NCBI RefSeq assembly: GCF_000237925.1
Contig: NC_031502.1
Location: forward strand, 45,582,215 to 45,646,214
Source: Schistosoma mansoni
Lineage: Eukaryota > Platyhelminthes > Trematoda > Strigeidida > Schistosomatidae
Reading direction: 5' to 3'
DNA: 64,000 nucleotides
Shown here: positions 35,713 through 46,839 of the stretch, piece by piece
Numbering within the stretch: the stretch's first letter is position 1
Layout: each line of letters opens with the position of its first letter
Position numbers and translations under genes: made by a program
Notes under the pieces: generated by a model
Databases searched by the model: none
Told to the model about the DNA's origin: nothing
The model's input: only the letters and a program-made list of their open reading frames with translations

Positions 35713-35984
35713 TGGTGAGAAGTTTTCAACATAGTGATTACCTAACAGTTGAAACCCAACAACTCTGTGCATAAGTTGGCATTATGTCTCTGAAAGAAAT
35801 TCAGTTATTATTGTTTTCCAGTCACTTACATCCAGATATACACTATCTACCAACATTTGTTCAATTTGTCTTACACTACTTATAAGTAACTGTAGAGTAT
35901 ATGATAAATTCTACCAACTTCTGAAGAAGTATATTAATAAAAAAAATTGTATGATCTAGTGATTGTTGAATGTCGAAGAAATCA

Positions 35985-36275
35985 TCGACCGATCAATGTT
36001 AGACCACCATTGAGAACCTGGAAGCACTGGCTGGCGACTTCGTCCTCCTACTAGAACCTTCAGCAGTGAGCACGCATGAGCTCGCACACGACAATCATAC
36101 TTACCGCCTTCGTTTCCGCGCACGATCGAGTTAACCTGTAAGTCACTGATCCAGGGTTCACCGATATTAATGCTTAACTGCAATCAATTCAAGACCTTGC
36201 ACAACAATCTACCATTGTTTTCAGTGAGTAAATGCCTCGCACTCAGCAAGGTATAACTCCACTGATCACAGTACA
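35985..36275 (-). repeat. tRNA-headed SINE with hammerhead-like segment, copy e
   Basis: Minus-strand copy. CACTG before the ribozyme segment and CAGTGCTTCC after it are conserved, but the core reads CTGAAGG and GAAG, so it is predicted dead. The tRNA-like part near 36110-36160 is diverged. Confidence 0.6.
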
Positions 36276-36687
36276 AAAGATTATTGACATATATCTAATG
36301 ATACATCTATGATTTTCAGTGTACGGCATGTATTTCTTCTCAACAAAAAAATGCAGTAGCGATATTTCATGATGAACTCATACGAAATGATTGTTAAATA
36401 ATTAGCGTGCTGAAAAGTTTATTTTGATTCACTTTTGATTTAACAAAGAACAATAAATTCAGAATTGTTTGGATCGAAATATATAGCTACTATCAATAAT
36501 ACGCTAATGATTTTACTATGTATGTATACCCTAATAATAATAAGATTGAAAAAGATGTTAAGAAGGACTGCATTAACTGTAGGGGAATATTCAATTATGA
36601 ATAAGGAAGTTCAGGTGTAAATTCATCACAAGTTGATTAATATTCTGTAATAAAACACGACTCCTCATATTTCTCACATATTTCGTA

Positions 36688-36905
36688 GTACTGGGGTGTA
36701 TGCTACTTATGTCTATCAACATAAGTAGTGTATGACATAAATTGGAAGTGGAAAACCTGGTAGTAGAAGGCTATGAAGATGGAGTTAAAGAGAATAGAAA
36801 AGAATCGTGAACAGAAAGAATTATACAGAATGTGAAGGACAAGTGATGGACTTCTGCAAATGAAGTATTCAATTCATGGTTCTCATATTTTACCATCATA
36901 TTCTA
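36688..36905 (+). repeat. Palindrome-headed ~240 bp repeat, copy 4 of 4
   Basis: Head TATGCTACTTATGTC...ACATAAGTAGTGTATGA is an almost perfect palindrome. The body AGTAGAAGGCTATGAAGATG and the tail AAATGAAGTATTCAATTCA match the copy at 5280. Confidence 0.55.
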
Positions 36906-37238
36906 TAAAATAAAGTTTCAGTCATATCTTGCATTAGCACCATACATCTGCAAGATCGATTGTCTATTTCTATTTTTATTTAAAATAAGAGGATTTTTGA
37001 CAAGTGTAATGGTGTGTATAAGTTGTGCTATATAATGCCACCTGAAGAAAATTGATCTGATTGGTGCTTCGGTGTGCTGAGACAAGTCAAGTGAAGACTC
37101 AGTTAAGATATCGCACAATAACAATTCATCAGATGTAAGATAATATAACAGAAATATTGGGAAATTATCAGTGTTTGTTTCAGGAAGGAGATGACTCAAA
37201 AATACCCCACCAACAAGCCTTAAGATTTTAATATGGAT
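36906..37238. other. Unassigned stretch left of the SR2 element
   Basis: A 109-codon minus-strand open frame (37247-36918, MLVIHIKILRLVGGVFLSHL...) overlaps the LINE target site. It has no recognised domain and is probably chance. Confidence 0.25.
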
Positions 37239-37252
37239 AACAAGCACACCAA

Positions 37253-40200
37253 CTCAGCCTGTATCCACTCCGGGGGCTGCTGTCCGGTCCCAAGCTCGGG
37301 TTAAAGAGGAGGGTTGAGCATGGTGTTAGCGACCGTATCCCGTATAAAACTCACTTGCTAAAAAACGCTAACCAGAAGAACCATTCTGTAGCGGTAAATA
37401 AATCCCCAAAATCAATAGCTCTGTAAGTTTTCAACACTTGATGCTGATCACATCAGTTTTAATGGACTCACCTAACTGAAGGCGCTCGGTCATGCATCCG
37501 CATCAGATCACGAGTGGAAACACCGTGCTCAACATGTCCCTGCAATAGCTAGTCAGATTAGATCAGTCGATCCATGGTATATTGATAATCTATCAAATAT
37601 ATCTTAGAACCTCCTCGCTTCTGTCTTCTGATTTCACTTGGTGGGTACGATTTATAGTAGAAGGTGTTACTGGTTAAAGCGTTGTCAAACTCCAAATAGC
37701 TGTGTCATCTTCAATTCAAACCATTTAAACTCTGTCCTGGGAGTCAGAAGGTCCTCATTTAGAAGAGTTATGACGCCTCATGGTGAAAGTCGAGCTCCTT
37801 CGGAAGCCACGAGGCCGATGCCCATTCTGACAACCAGACCAAACATCAATCTACGTACGTGGAATGCTCGTACAATGTGGGAGACTGGGAGAGTCTTCCA
37901 AATTGCTGCCGAAATGAGGAAATACAACCTAAGGGTGCTTGGGATCAGTGAAATACATTAGACGCAGGTTGGACAACAACGAATATCTTCAGGGGAGTTT
38001 CTGTTATACTCCGGTCATGAAGAAGAAAATTCCCCACATACACAAGGAGTTGCAGGGATGCTGTCCAAATAAGCACAAAATGCACTTATAGGATGGGAAT
38101 CTCATGGACCCAGGTTCATCAAAGCCTCCTTCAAAACAAAGAGAGATGGCATTACAATGAACGTCATCCAATGATATGCACCTACTAATGACTACAATTA
38201 AGATATTAAAGATCAATTCTACGATAGACTGCAGTCAATCGCCGAGAAGTGCCCAACAAATGGCCGAACTATTCTGATGGGAGATTGAAATGCCAAGGTT
38301 GGAATAGACAACATCGGATATGAAGATATCAAGGAACGACATGGACTAAGAGAAAGGAAAGAAAACAGTGAGAGATTAGAAAACCTATGTGACTTCAATA
38401 AATTGGTCATAGGCGGCACTATATTCCCACATAAACGCATTAACAAAGCCACATTAACTTCACCGGATCACACTACACAGAACCAATTCAACCATATCTG
38501 TATCAACAAAAAGTTCAGGAGGACGATGGAGGATGTGAGAACCAGAAGAGGAGCTGATATAGCATCAGATCATCACTTGCTGGCCGCCAAGATGAAACTA
38601 AAACTTGAGAAGCACTGGACAACGGCGCGGACAACATCACAAAAGTTTAATACGCCTTTTCTTCGGGATACTGACAAGCTCAACAAATTCAAGATAGCCC
38701 TCAGCAACAGGTTCCAGGCCTTTCATGATCTACTCAATGGAGAGGGAACTACTATGGAGAGCAACTGAAAAGGGATCAAGGAAGCAATCATTTCAACATG
38801 TCATGAGGTTCTGGGTAACAAAAATCACCACCACAAGGAATAGATCACTGTTGGTACACTGGATAAGATTGAAGAAAGGAGGAACAAGAAGGTAGCAATC
38901 AATATCAGCCGAACAAGAGCAGAAAAAGCCAAGGCACAAGCCAAATACACGGAAGTAAACAAGCAAGTGAAGAGGAGCATCAGAACCGACAAACGTAAAT
39001 ATGTGGAAGATTTAGCAATGACAGCGGAAAAGGCTGCAAGAGAAGGAAACATGAGACAACTGTATGACACAACAAAGAAAATCTCTGGAAATTACCATAA
39101 ACCAGAACGACAAAGGCAAGGTAATCACCAACATTGAAGAACAGTGAAACAGATGGGTAGAACATTTCAAAGAACCCTTGAATCGACCAGCTCCACTGAA
39201 CCCACCCAACATCGGAGTAGCACCCACGGACCTCCCAATCGATGTTGGCCCACCAACGGTTGAAGAGATTAGCATGGCCATCAGACAAATCAAGAGTGGC
39301 AAAGCAGCGGGACCAGACAACATTCTAGCAGAGGCACTGAAAGCAGACGTAGAAGTTACTGCAAAGATACTCTACATTCTCTTCAATAAGATTTGGGATG
39401 AAGAACAAGTACCAACAGACTGGAAAGAAGGATTTCTGATCAAAATACCAAAAGAGGCAATCTCAGAAAGTGTGATAACTACAGGGCTATCACTCTTTTC
39501 TCATTACCAGCAAAAGTCTTCACTAGGGTGTTGTTAAACAGAATAAAGGACTCCGTAGACGCCCAACTTCGAGACCAACAGGCTTGATTCCGCAAGGATC
39601 GATCATGTACCGACCAAATCGCAACTCTACGGATCATTGTGGAACAATCAATTGAATGGGATTCATCACTCTACATCAACTTCACTGATTACGAGATAGC
39701 ATTCGATAGCATGGACAGGGCAACACCATGGAGCCTTCTTCCACACTACGGCGTACCTGAGAAGATAGTCAATATCATACGGAATTCCTATGATGCATTT
39801 AACTGCAAAGTCGTTCATGGAGGACTGACTCGTTTGAGGTAAAGACCGGTGTCAGGCAAGGTTGCTTATCCTCACCCTTTCTCTTCCTCCTGGTGATCGA
39901 CTGGATCATGAAGACATCAACATCCGGGGGGAAGCACAGGATGCAATAGACTGCTAAGATGCAGCTGGACGATTTACACTTCTCAGATGATCTGGCTCTT
40001 CTATCACACACTCAACAACAAATGCAGGAGAAGACGATCAGTGTGGCAGCAGCCTCATCAGCAGTGGGTCTCAATATATACAAAGGGGAAAGCAAGACTC
40101 TCCGATACAATACAACATGCACCAATCGAATTACACTTGATGGAGATTTTGAGGATGTGGAAACCTTTACATATCTGGACAGCATCATTGATGAACACGG

Positions 40201-40772
40201 TGGATCTGACGTAGATGTGAAGGTGCGGATCAGAAAAGCAAGAGTAGCATCTTTACAAGCGAAGAACATCTGGAACTCAAAATAATTGTCAACCAACACC
40301 AAGATCAGAATTTTCAATACAAATGTGAAGACAGTTCTATTGTATGGGGCGGAGACGTGGAGAACTACGAAAGCCATCATCCAGAAAATACAGGTGTTTA
40401 TTAACAGTTGTCTACGCAAGATACTTCGGATCCATTGGCCAGACACTATTAGCAACAACCTACTGTGGGATAGAACAAATCAGATTTTAGAGTAGGAAGA
40501 AATGAGGAAGAAGCGCTGGAAGTGGATAAGAAACTCACTCAGGAAAGCACCCAACTGCGTCACAGGGCAAACGCTCACATGGAATCCTGAGGTTCAAAGG
40601 GGAAAAGGAAGACCAAAGAACACATTACACCGAGAAATGGAAACAGACATGAGAAGAATGAACAAATGTTGGATAGAATTAAAAAGGAAGGGACAGGATA
40701 GAGTGGGTTGGAGAATGCTGGTCTGCCACGTATGTTCCATTGAGGGTAACAGGCGTGAGTAAGTAAGTAAGT
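37253..40772 (+). mobile_element. SR2 (RTE-clade) LINE, near full length
   Basis: The 5' leader (from CTCAGCCTGTATCC) is followed by a start near 37771 (MTPHGESRAPSEATRPMPIL) and the endonuclease. Visible blocks are NINLRTWNARTMWETGR, NAKVGIDNIGYEDI, DHTTQNQFNHICINKKFRRT and ADIASDHHLLAAKM (conserved SDHH box). A basic linker follows, then the reverse transcriptase: IKSGKAAGPDNILAEAL near 39288, YINFTDYEIAFDSMDR near 39670, and the catalytic box FSDDLALLSH at 39981 (family FADD). The C-terminal block VLLYGAETWRTTKAIIQ is near 40340, and KKRWKWIRNSLRKAPN near 40510. It ends in a GTAA tail. The 14-base repeats AACAAGCACACCAA (37239-37252) and AACAAGTACACCAA (40773-40786) are its target-site duplication. 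Several stops and frameshifts, such as the MGD-stop-NAK of the endonuclease near 38280, make it inactive. An LTR is inserted in its leader. Confidence 0.9.
37390..37715 (+). mobile_element. LTR of the CsRn1-type Gypsy family nested in the SR2 leader
   Basis: It shares ordered blocks with the 3' LTR at 59127-59488 read on the minus strand: CTGTAGC.GTAAATAA, CCCAAAATCAATAGCT, CGGTCATGCATCCG, CAGATCACG, ATCAAATATATCTT and CTTCTGATTTC. It lies between the SR2 leader (to about 37385) and the resumed SR2 sequence near 37720. It is a solo LTR fossil, older than the 59 kb element judging by divergence. Confidence 0.75.
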
Positions 40773-40789
40773 AACAAGTACACCAAAAT

Positions 40790-41685
40790 ATACACTATAT
40801 GAAAATTTGGTGCAAGTGAAACATGAGATTACACGGCTACACTTGTGTTACCTAAATCTCTGTTCATGACGTCAGCATTTTTGAATGCCACCTCATGTTC
40901 ATTCGGTTCTCAGTTCTATTAACAAATCCATGAAAACATATGTCAGAAAGGGAAGTTACATTTCGGCTATTATTACTATAGACTATCTGCCAAACGGACT
41001 TTCTCTTGGTTGTCTTTAAATACATAACGTCTAAAAATTGTATTCATAAAAAAGCGATAATCCTTCTGGTGAAGTTGTCAAGCAATTACAATTATAAAGT
41101 GAAATATTTTTCTGAGTAAGGCTTATAATAAGATTACTTATTGCTGACTGTATAACCTTCGAACTAGTTTTCAGATAAAGTTCTATTAAGATGATTTTGT
41201 AAAAGAGGAGGCTAAGCGATGTAATTTCAAGCAACTAGGAGAATTTCCTTGACTGGTCCAGCAGTTATTCTACTATTTGTCACTCTCAGACTAACTTATA
41301 CAGTCCTTTATGCTATAAATCTTTTTATTTATTTTAGTAGCCGTTTTTTCCTCACTTTTGTAAGTTACTCAGGACATTTTCTTCCTCCTAAATGTATCAT
41401 GGTTCGTTTTTTCCACATTGCGCTTAACATAATTATGATGAAAAACTTTCATTGCAGATTTTAAAGATTTTATTATTCTTTTCGTTTCATTATGAATTTA
41501 TCATTCTTCTAACACCACTTACGAATACACACAATCTGTTATCCTAACACACTTTTCGTTTCACACCAGATGTCTCTTACACAATAAAGTAAATACCTGA
41601 TTTAAAAATTGTTAACGTTAACTGGATAATCTATTTAGTATAAAGTTTATCAAAGAACCATGTACTTATTTGTATTCAACAAACT
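40790..41685. other. AT-rich stretch, nothing recognised
   Basis: Only short chance open frames were seen. Confidence 0.45.
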
Positions 41686-41689
41686 CGAT

Positions 41690-41800
41690 GTTTGATTATA
41701 ATTCCTTGAAAAAGCTTGGACTAGATTATCAGGCGAAACGTTGGATTTACTTCAAATGCATTCACTGAGATTTCACAAATACATTATTCCTCCCTAATGT
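41690..41800 (+). mobile_element. Penelope-type terminal remnant, copy 2 of 2
   Basis: AAAAGCTTGGACTAGATTAT, then CAGGCGAAACGTTGGATTTA and CTTCAAATGCATTCACTGA, closely matching 22235-22400. The CGAAACGTTGG block fits the hammerhead 3' half of Penelope terminal repeats. Confidence 0.45.
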
Positions 41801-41829
41801 CTCGTATCAACTTGGCACCTAAATACTGA

Positions 41830-42720
41830 GAAACTATTCGATCAAATTTAGACAAAAGTTCTTATATGCAGATACAATTTAGTTCTCTTTTTTTCTATAG
41901 TATATATTATACAATGTTAATAATATTTCTGAACATTTCAGTGGATTTGGGAAAAAATACTTAAATTTAATACTCTAGATTGCTAAATACTACTTTAAAT
42001 GTTCATTCAGTGAAGTACATGAATCCACAATTGTCAACTAAAGTACTTTTTTCTAATTTGCGACTACTTATGTTACAAATCATATCACATGAGATGATTT
42101 AACACTTTGTAACTAATTATGATGTTCAAAATAGAAAAAAAGAACTTTGAGCAAGCAACTAAATAATCAAAAAAATATTTATCTTTCATTATTTCTCATG
42201 AATTACTTTTACATTTAAAGCAATTAGTCCCTTTGATAAATTTCGATCATGTAATAAGAAGACGAAGATTATTTTGAACAAACTAAAAAAAATTTTAGTA
42301 AGTGTTTAATTCAAAAGATCATCTGCTTCTAAGACAGATGTACATATTCTACATATTATTACTACTTCTCTCCTACTTAATATATAATTATTCATATGAT
42401 GTAATATGGATTTTTGCAACATGTCTTGTCAATTCAAGGATACCATGTGGTTTTATATAATAATAAGAAAAAATCAATATTGTATAGATTATTTAATAGA
42501 TATAATTACAAAAACCAAACCAAAGCAAAAAAAAACATTCATTTTTGCACGTTTTATAAAAGAAGTAATAAATTATAATTTGTTTTGAGTACTGTTTTTG
42601 AGTACTGTAGAGAGAACGAATTGACCGATCTAAATATATAAAATTTGAATAAAATTTACTTTTGAAAGTTATCTATTTATGATATGAATTGAAACAAAAT
42701 AATTTCAAAAAAAAATCAAA
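41830..42720. other. AT-rich stretch, nothing recognised
   Basis: One 60-codon lysine- and isoleucine-rich open frame (42406-42588) is probably chance. Confidence 0.4.
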
Positions 42721-42726
42721 AAAAAC

Positions 42727-42882
42727 ATACTGAAAAACTCAACGGATTCAAGATAACTCTCAACAACAGGTTCCAAGTCTTACAAGATCTAGTGGAGTAA
42801 GAGGAAACTACTATGGATCTCAAGTGGAAATGGATCAAAGAAGCATTAATTTCAACGTGTCAGGAGTTTCTTGGTCACATAT
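42727..42882 (+). mobile_element. Short SR2-type LINE fragment
   Basis: Matches 17701-17856 and 44577-44732 almost base for base (CTCTCAACAACAGGTTCCAA, then AGATCTAGTGGAGTAAGAGG). It is an isolated internal piece between AT-rich flanks, with no 3' end, so it is not a normal 5'-truncated insertion. Confidence 0.85.
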
Positions 42883-43492
42883 AAAAGATTCTTTGATTAG
42901 TATTATTTTTCTGTTTATTCATTAATATAATAATGTACAAGTCATTCATACTTTCATTTAACTTTCCAATATAAAGTTGGTTTTCTTCTCATAAGATATT
43001 TTATTAATCTTTAATGAATTCTCAATAAATAAAAAATTCTTATGACCATCCTCGTGTTTTCATACAATTTGAACAAAAATTTTATAGAGTACTCAAGTTT
43101 TAAGCTTTTTCATATGATAATTGTTGATGATGATACTAATATCAGACATTATGAAATGAAGAATATTCTGTGTAAAAATACTGAATTTTCATGTAATCAA
43201 TAGAACAGATATTATTCAATGCTTTAGACGTTTGCTAGTAAACAGAATATGACGATCTGAAAGTTCGCATATAATATTGCAGAACAATGAAATGTTTAAG
43301 TGGATAAGCAATAAATACAACAATATATATCTATTCATGACTGTTAATTAGTTTTCAACTAACTTAGACCACATTATCTCTACAGCTATAATCCGTGAGT
43401 AATAAAACCTGAGGCTTAACAATAGAAAGATTATTGTTACAAATATATATGACTGGACAACAATAAGTATTGATAAGCAAAGATGGATGGTG

Positions 43493-43550
43493 GCTAGCAG
43501 TCGAGTCCAGGACGCGCGTTTCGTACTATTTGGGACTCGTCAGCTGGATG
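43493..43550 (-). ncRNA. Sm-alpha hammerhead ribozyme, left arm, intact core
   Basis: Minus strand: stem I TCCAG/CTGGA, CTGACGA (43543-43537), stem II GTCC-CAAATA-GTAC with one mismatched pair, GAAA (43522-43519), stem III ACGC/GCGT, and cleavage triplet GTC (43513-43511). Every core residue fits CUGANGA...GAAA, so cleavage is plausible though stem II is weakened. Confidence 0.75.
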
Positions 43551-43622
43551 ACGCGATGGCGTTTCAAGCGAAAGGTACAGGGTTCGAGTCCCAGATTGAA
43601 CATCAACTCTGAGATGCAGGTA

Positions 43623-43680
43623 CATCCAGCTGACAAGTCCCAAATAGGACGAAACGCGCGTCCTGGATTCTACTGCTAGC
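43623..43680 (+). ncRNA. Sm-alpha hammerhead ribozyme, right arm, core mutated
   Basis: Plus strand: TCCAG, CTGACAA (43630-43636), GTCC-CAAATA-GGAC, GAAA (43651-43654), ACGC/GCGT and GTC (43660-43662). The base at core position 8 is A where the consensus and catalysis need G, so it is predicted inactive. Confidence 0.75.
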
Positions 43681-44197
43681 CACTATCGATCTTTGCTTAC
43701 AATGCTTGTGAATTAAGGCTATATCGAGGCAATACGCACAGTATGCACATATGCCAATTAGAGACTGACCGGTTGCATTCCTAACACATCGATGGGAAGA
43801 TTCAAACAAACAATACTAAATGAATTTAAACAATAAGTATTACTTACCAAAATTACCAGAAAAATAACTGACAACAGTGATGAGAAAGAGTGATAAAATC
43901 CTCTCATTTAAAATTTCAATTACGATTATTATCACTAAGAAAGAGAAAAAATTGAAATAAAGCATTATATCTAGATAAAATACAAAAAATAAAAAATCTG
44001 AAAATTTAATGTTGTATACGCTTGCTATCATTTCATATAACGTGTATGGAATAATAGTTTTGACCACATACCTATTTAATCTCAGAACATATATGTTTAA
44101 AATGTACTCTTGAAGCCGATGACAAAATAATTAAAATTTGTTTACTTCAATGTAGTTAAAAACGGTGTTTAATTCAATTTCAAATGCTGATTAAGGA

Positions 44198-46480
44198 TTC
44201 AACTCCTACTGTAGCTCTTCTGAGGATACTGTCAGTACCAAGACCGCGTAAACGAGGAAAGTCGGGTATAGGGTCAGCAACACAATCCCGTAGAAAAAAC
44301 CTTGCTAAAAAATTTTAACCAATATTTTAACACAATATCTCCACACAAATGTATGCACAAAGCTACATGGATCACACTGCACAGAACAAGATCGATAATA
44401 TTTGCATCAGTAAAACGTTCAGAAGGTGAATGGAAGACGTGAGAAGAAGGAGAGGAGCTGACATAAATTCAGATAACCATCTACTTGTTGGTCGCCAGCA
44501 CGAACGTGAAACTAAAGAAACACTGGACAACTGGACAAACAGCATTGCAAAGATTCAATACAGCCCTCCTTCGAAATACTGAAAAACTCAATCAATTCAA
44601 AATAACTCTCAACAACAGGTTCCAAGTCTTACAAGATCTAGTGGAGTAAGAGGAAGCCACTATGGAGCTCAAATTGAAAGGGATCAAAGAAGCACTAATT
44701 TCAACGTGTCAGGAGTTTCTTGGTCGCAACAAGCATCATCATATGAAACGGATCTCTGTCGAAATCATTTGCAAGATCTAACACCGGAAGAACAAGAAGA
44801 CATCAATAAACAAATGTTGAACAATAGCAGAGACAGTCAAACTGACAATGCAAACTGATTATACAGAAGCAAACAAGCGATTGAGGAAGGACATTGGAGT
44901 CAACAAGCGGAAATATGTAGTAGACTAGGCAACGAAATCGGCGAATGTTGATAGAGAATGAAATATCAATTAACTATATGACAGAAAGTAGAAACTGGTC
45001 GGGAATTGTAGTAAACCAGAGAGACTGTTCAATGATAAGGAAGGCAAGCCAATCAAGAAGAGAGGAACAGGTGTGTACAACTGTTTGAGGAAATCTTGGA
45101 TGAGCCAGTTCCATTGAATTAACCGGAAATTGAATCTTCGATTAGTGTCCTTCCTATAGATTTCACTTCACCAACGATCCATGAAATCTGGATGGCTATA
45201 TTTTGCATTTGTCTTTTCATTTCAACTATCGTACAAACGGAGTTATCCAAGGTATAATTCCTGGAGTTAGAGGAAAGATTTTTGTCCATAGTATATTTAT
45301 TTGTATTTTGAAGTTAAAGTCAGAATAACAGAAAGTAAAATAATTCACGTTTCTATTGTCCCAGTGAAAGTGATTTGACACTAATATGTAAACTTTGAAA
45401 TACAATTGTAGTTAACATGAGATGGGAACTCGATAACTTTTGTCCGACTGAATAAGAAGTTTTTTCTATATAATGATACTTGTTTGGTGTCTTAATACGT
45501 CACTTTCAATGCAACACAGCCCAGAATTAATCGTACCAACTATTTAATTTCATGTGATCATCACTGTCAAAGTAAACTCCTTACTTTCCTTTATTCTTTT
45601 TCATCTCATGGTTTACAGGATTGTAAATAACTGAACATTTCTCTGGAAGCACGGAACACAACAGACAGCTTGCATGCAACTATACGATTTGAACTTCGCA
45701 GATCATCTAACTCTTCTATCACATACACACGAACAAATGCAGGTGAATACAACCAGTTCAGCAGAAGCCTCTGCATCAATAGGTCTTAACATACACAAAG
45801 GAGAAATCAAGATTCCTAAATAGATCACGAAGAACACCAATCCAAACACACTTGATGGACAGACTCTGGAAGAGGTGGAAAGATTTATGTACCTGTGGAG
45901 TATAATTGATAAGCAAAAGAGATCTGATGCAGATGTGAAGTCACATATTGATAAAGTAAGGGTGGCATTCTTACAGTTGAAAAACATATGGAACTCTCAA
46001 AACAACTCTCAACCAACATCAAAGTCACAATCTTCAATACGGACGTGATAACAGTTCTAATTTACCGAGCTGAAGCTTTGAGAACTACCCCAATCATCAT
46101 CAAAATGTACAAGTATTTATACACAATTGTCTACGTAGGATACTGAATGTCCATGGGTCGGGTGTCATCAGCAACAGCTTACTATGGGAGAAAACAAATC
46201 AGCTTCCATCTGAAGAGGAAATGAGGAAAAGAAGATGGAAGTGGACAGGACATACATTGTGGAAATCATCAAACTGCATCACGAGGCAAGCACTATCTTG
46301 GAATCGTGAAGGAGAGCTGAAAAGAGGAAGGTCAAACTACATATTACACTGGCGAAAATAGGCAGATTTCAAAAGGATGAATAGTAGTTGGAAACAAGAG
46401 GAAAGGACTGTACAGGACAGATCTCGATGGGGAATGCTGGTTGGCGGTCTATGCCTCTCCATGAGACGTAACAGGAGTAA
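44198..46480 (+). mobile_element. SR2-type LINE, rearranged copy B
   Basis: 44198-44325 is a diverged SR2 leader (AACTCCTACTGTAGCTC to TTGCTAAAAAATTTTAACCA). The next LINE sequence joins directly at the end of the endonuclease (ACACAAATGTATGCAC), so most of the endonuclease is deleted. The rest equals copy A (16760-19615), including the replaced RT core and the C-terminal blocks. It then carries the same 290-base non-LINE flank, and at 46795-46830 there is another SR2 3' terminus (CCTCGAGGAGCAACAGACG followed by TAAG repeats). Confidence 0.85.
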
Positions 46481-46783
46481 ATAAGTATGTAGTAGACTTT
46501 AATACTTTGGTTAATATGCCAAAAAGCAAAACTCAATTTAACGTAAATATGAGATTCGCTTTTTGTCTGACACTTAAAATGGACTGTAATGTAATTACCA
46601 ATCTCTGTTTTAAGTTCAACTATTTCCGGTTATATTCTGTAATTCAGAAAGATGCATAAGTTTAAGAATATAAATGCTAGTTTGAAGTATTTTTCATGTC
46701 ATACTTATGTTCTGTGGTTTGTTCACAATCTTGAATGGCTATTTAAGTGTAATTCTATTCTTTGCGACAATTTATTGACCTTG
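44331..46783 (+). repeat. Duplicated block, copy B (partner 17446-19907)
   Basis: Nearly identical to copy A over about 2.45 kb. It differs in a handful of substitutions, most of them clustered in the 335 bp unit, where B more closely resembles the copy at 11718-12075 (for example TGAGATGGGAACTCGATAAC). Confidence 0.85.
45213..45546 (+). repeat. Unnamed ~335 bp unit, copy 3 of 3
   Basis: Same unit as 18337-18670 and the complement of 11718-12075, inside copy B. Confidence 0.6.
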
Positions 46784-46839
46784 AAATTCCAAATTTTTCT
46801 ATAAGTCCTCGAGGAGCAACAGACGTAAGTAAGTAAGAA

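Larger units (their letters stand above)
43475..43825. repeat. Sm-alpha hammerhead SINE with head-to-head ribozymes
   Basis: Two ~74-base arms, 43477-43550 and 43623-43696, are inverted copies of the Sm-alpha ribozyme region. The spacer holds a pol III B-box GGTTCGAGTCC at 43581-43591. The common tail (AGGCTATATCGAGGCAATAC, GTATGCACATATGCCAAT) runs to about 43825. It is the fuller partner of 4010-4285. Known Sm-alpha SINEs are pol III transcribed; the palindromic arrangement is what the sequence shows here. Confidence 0.82.

Noticed and set aside
39012-39323. Minus-strand open frames of ~100 codons over the SR2 element
   Set aside because: Antisense shadows of the SR2 coding region, which is clearly plus-strand by its endonuclease and RT blocks.
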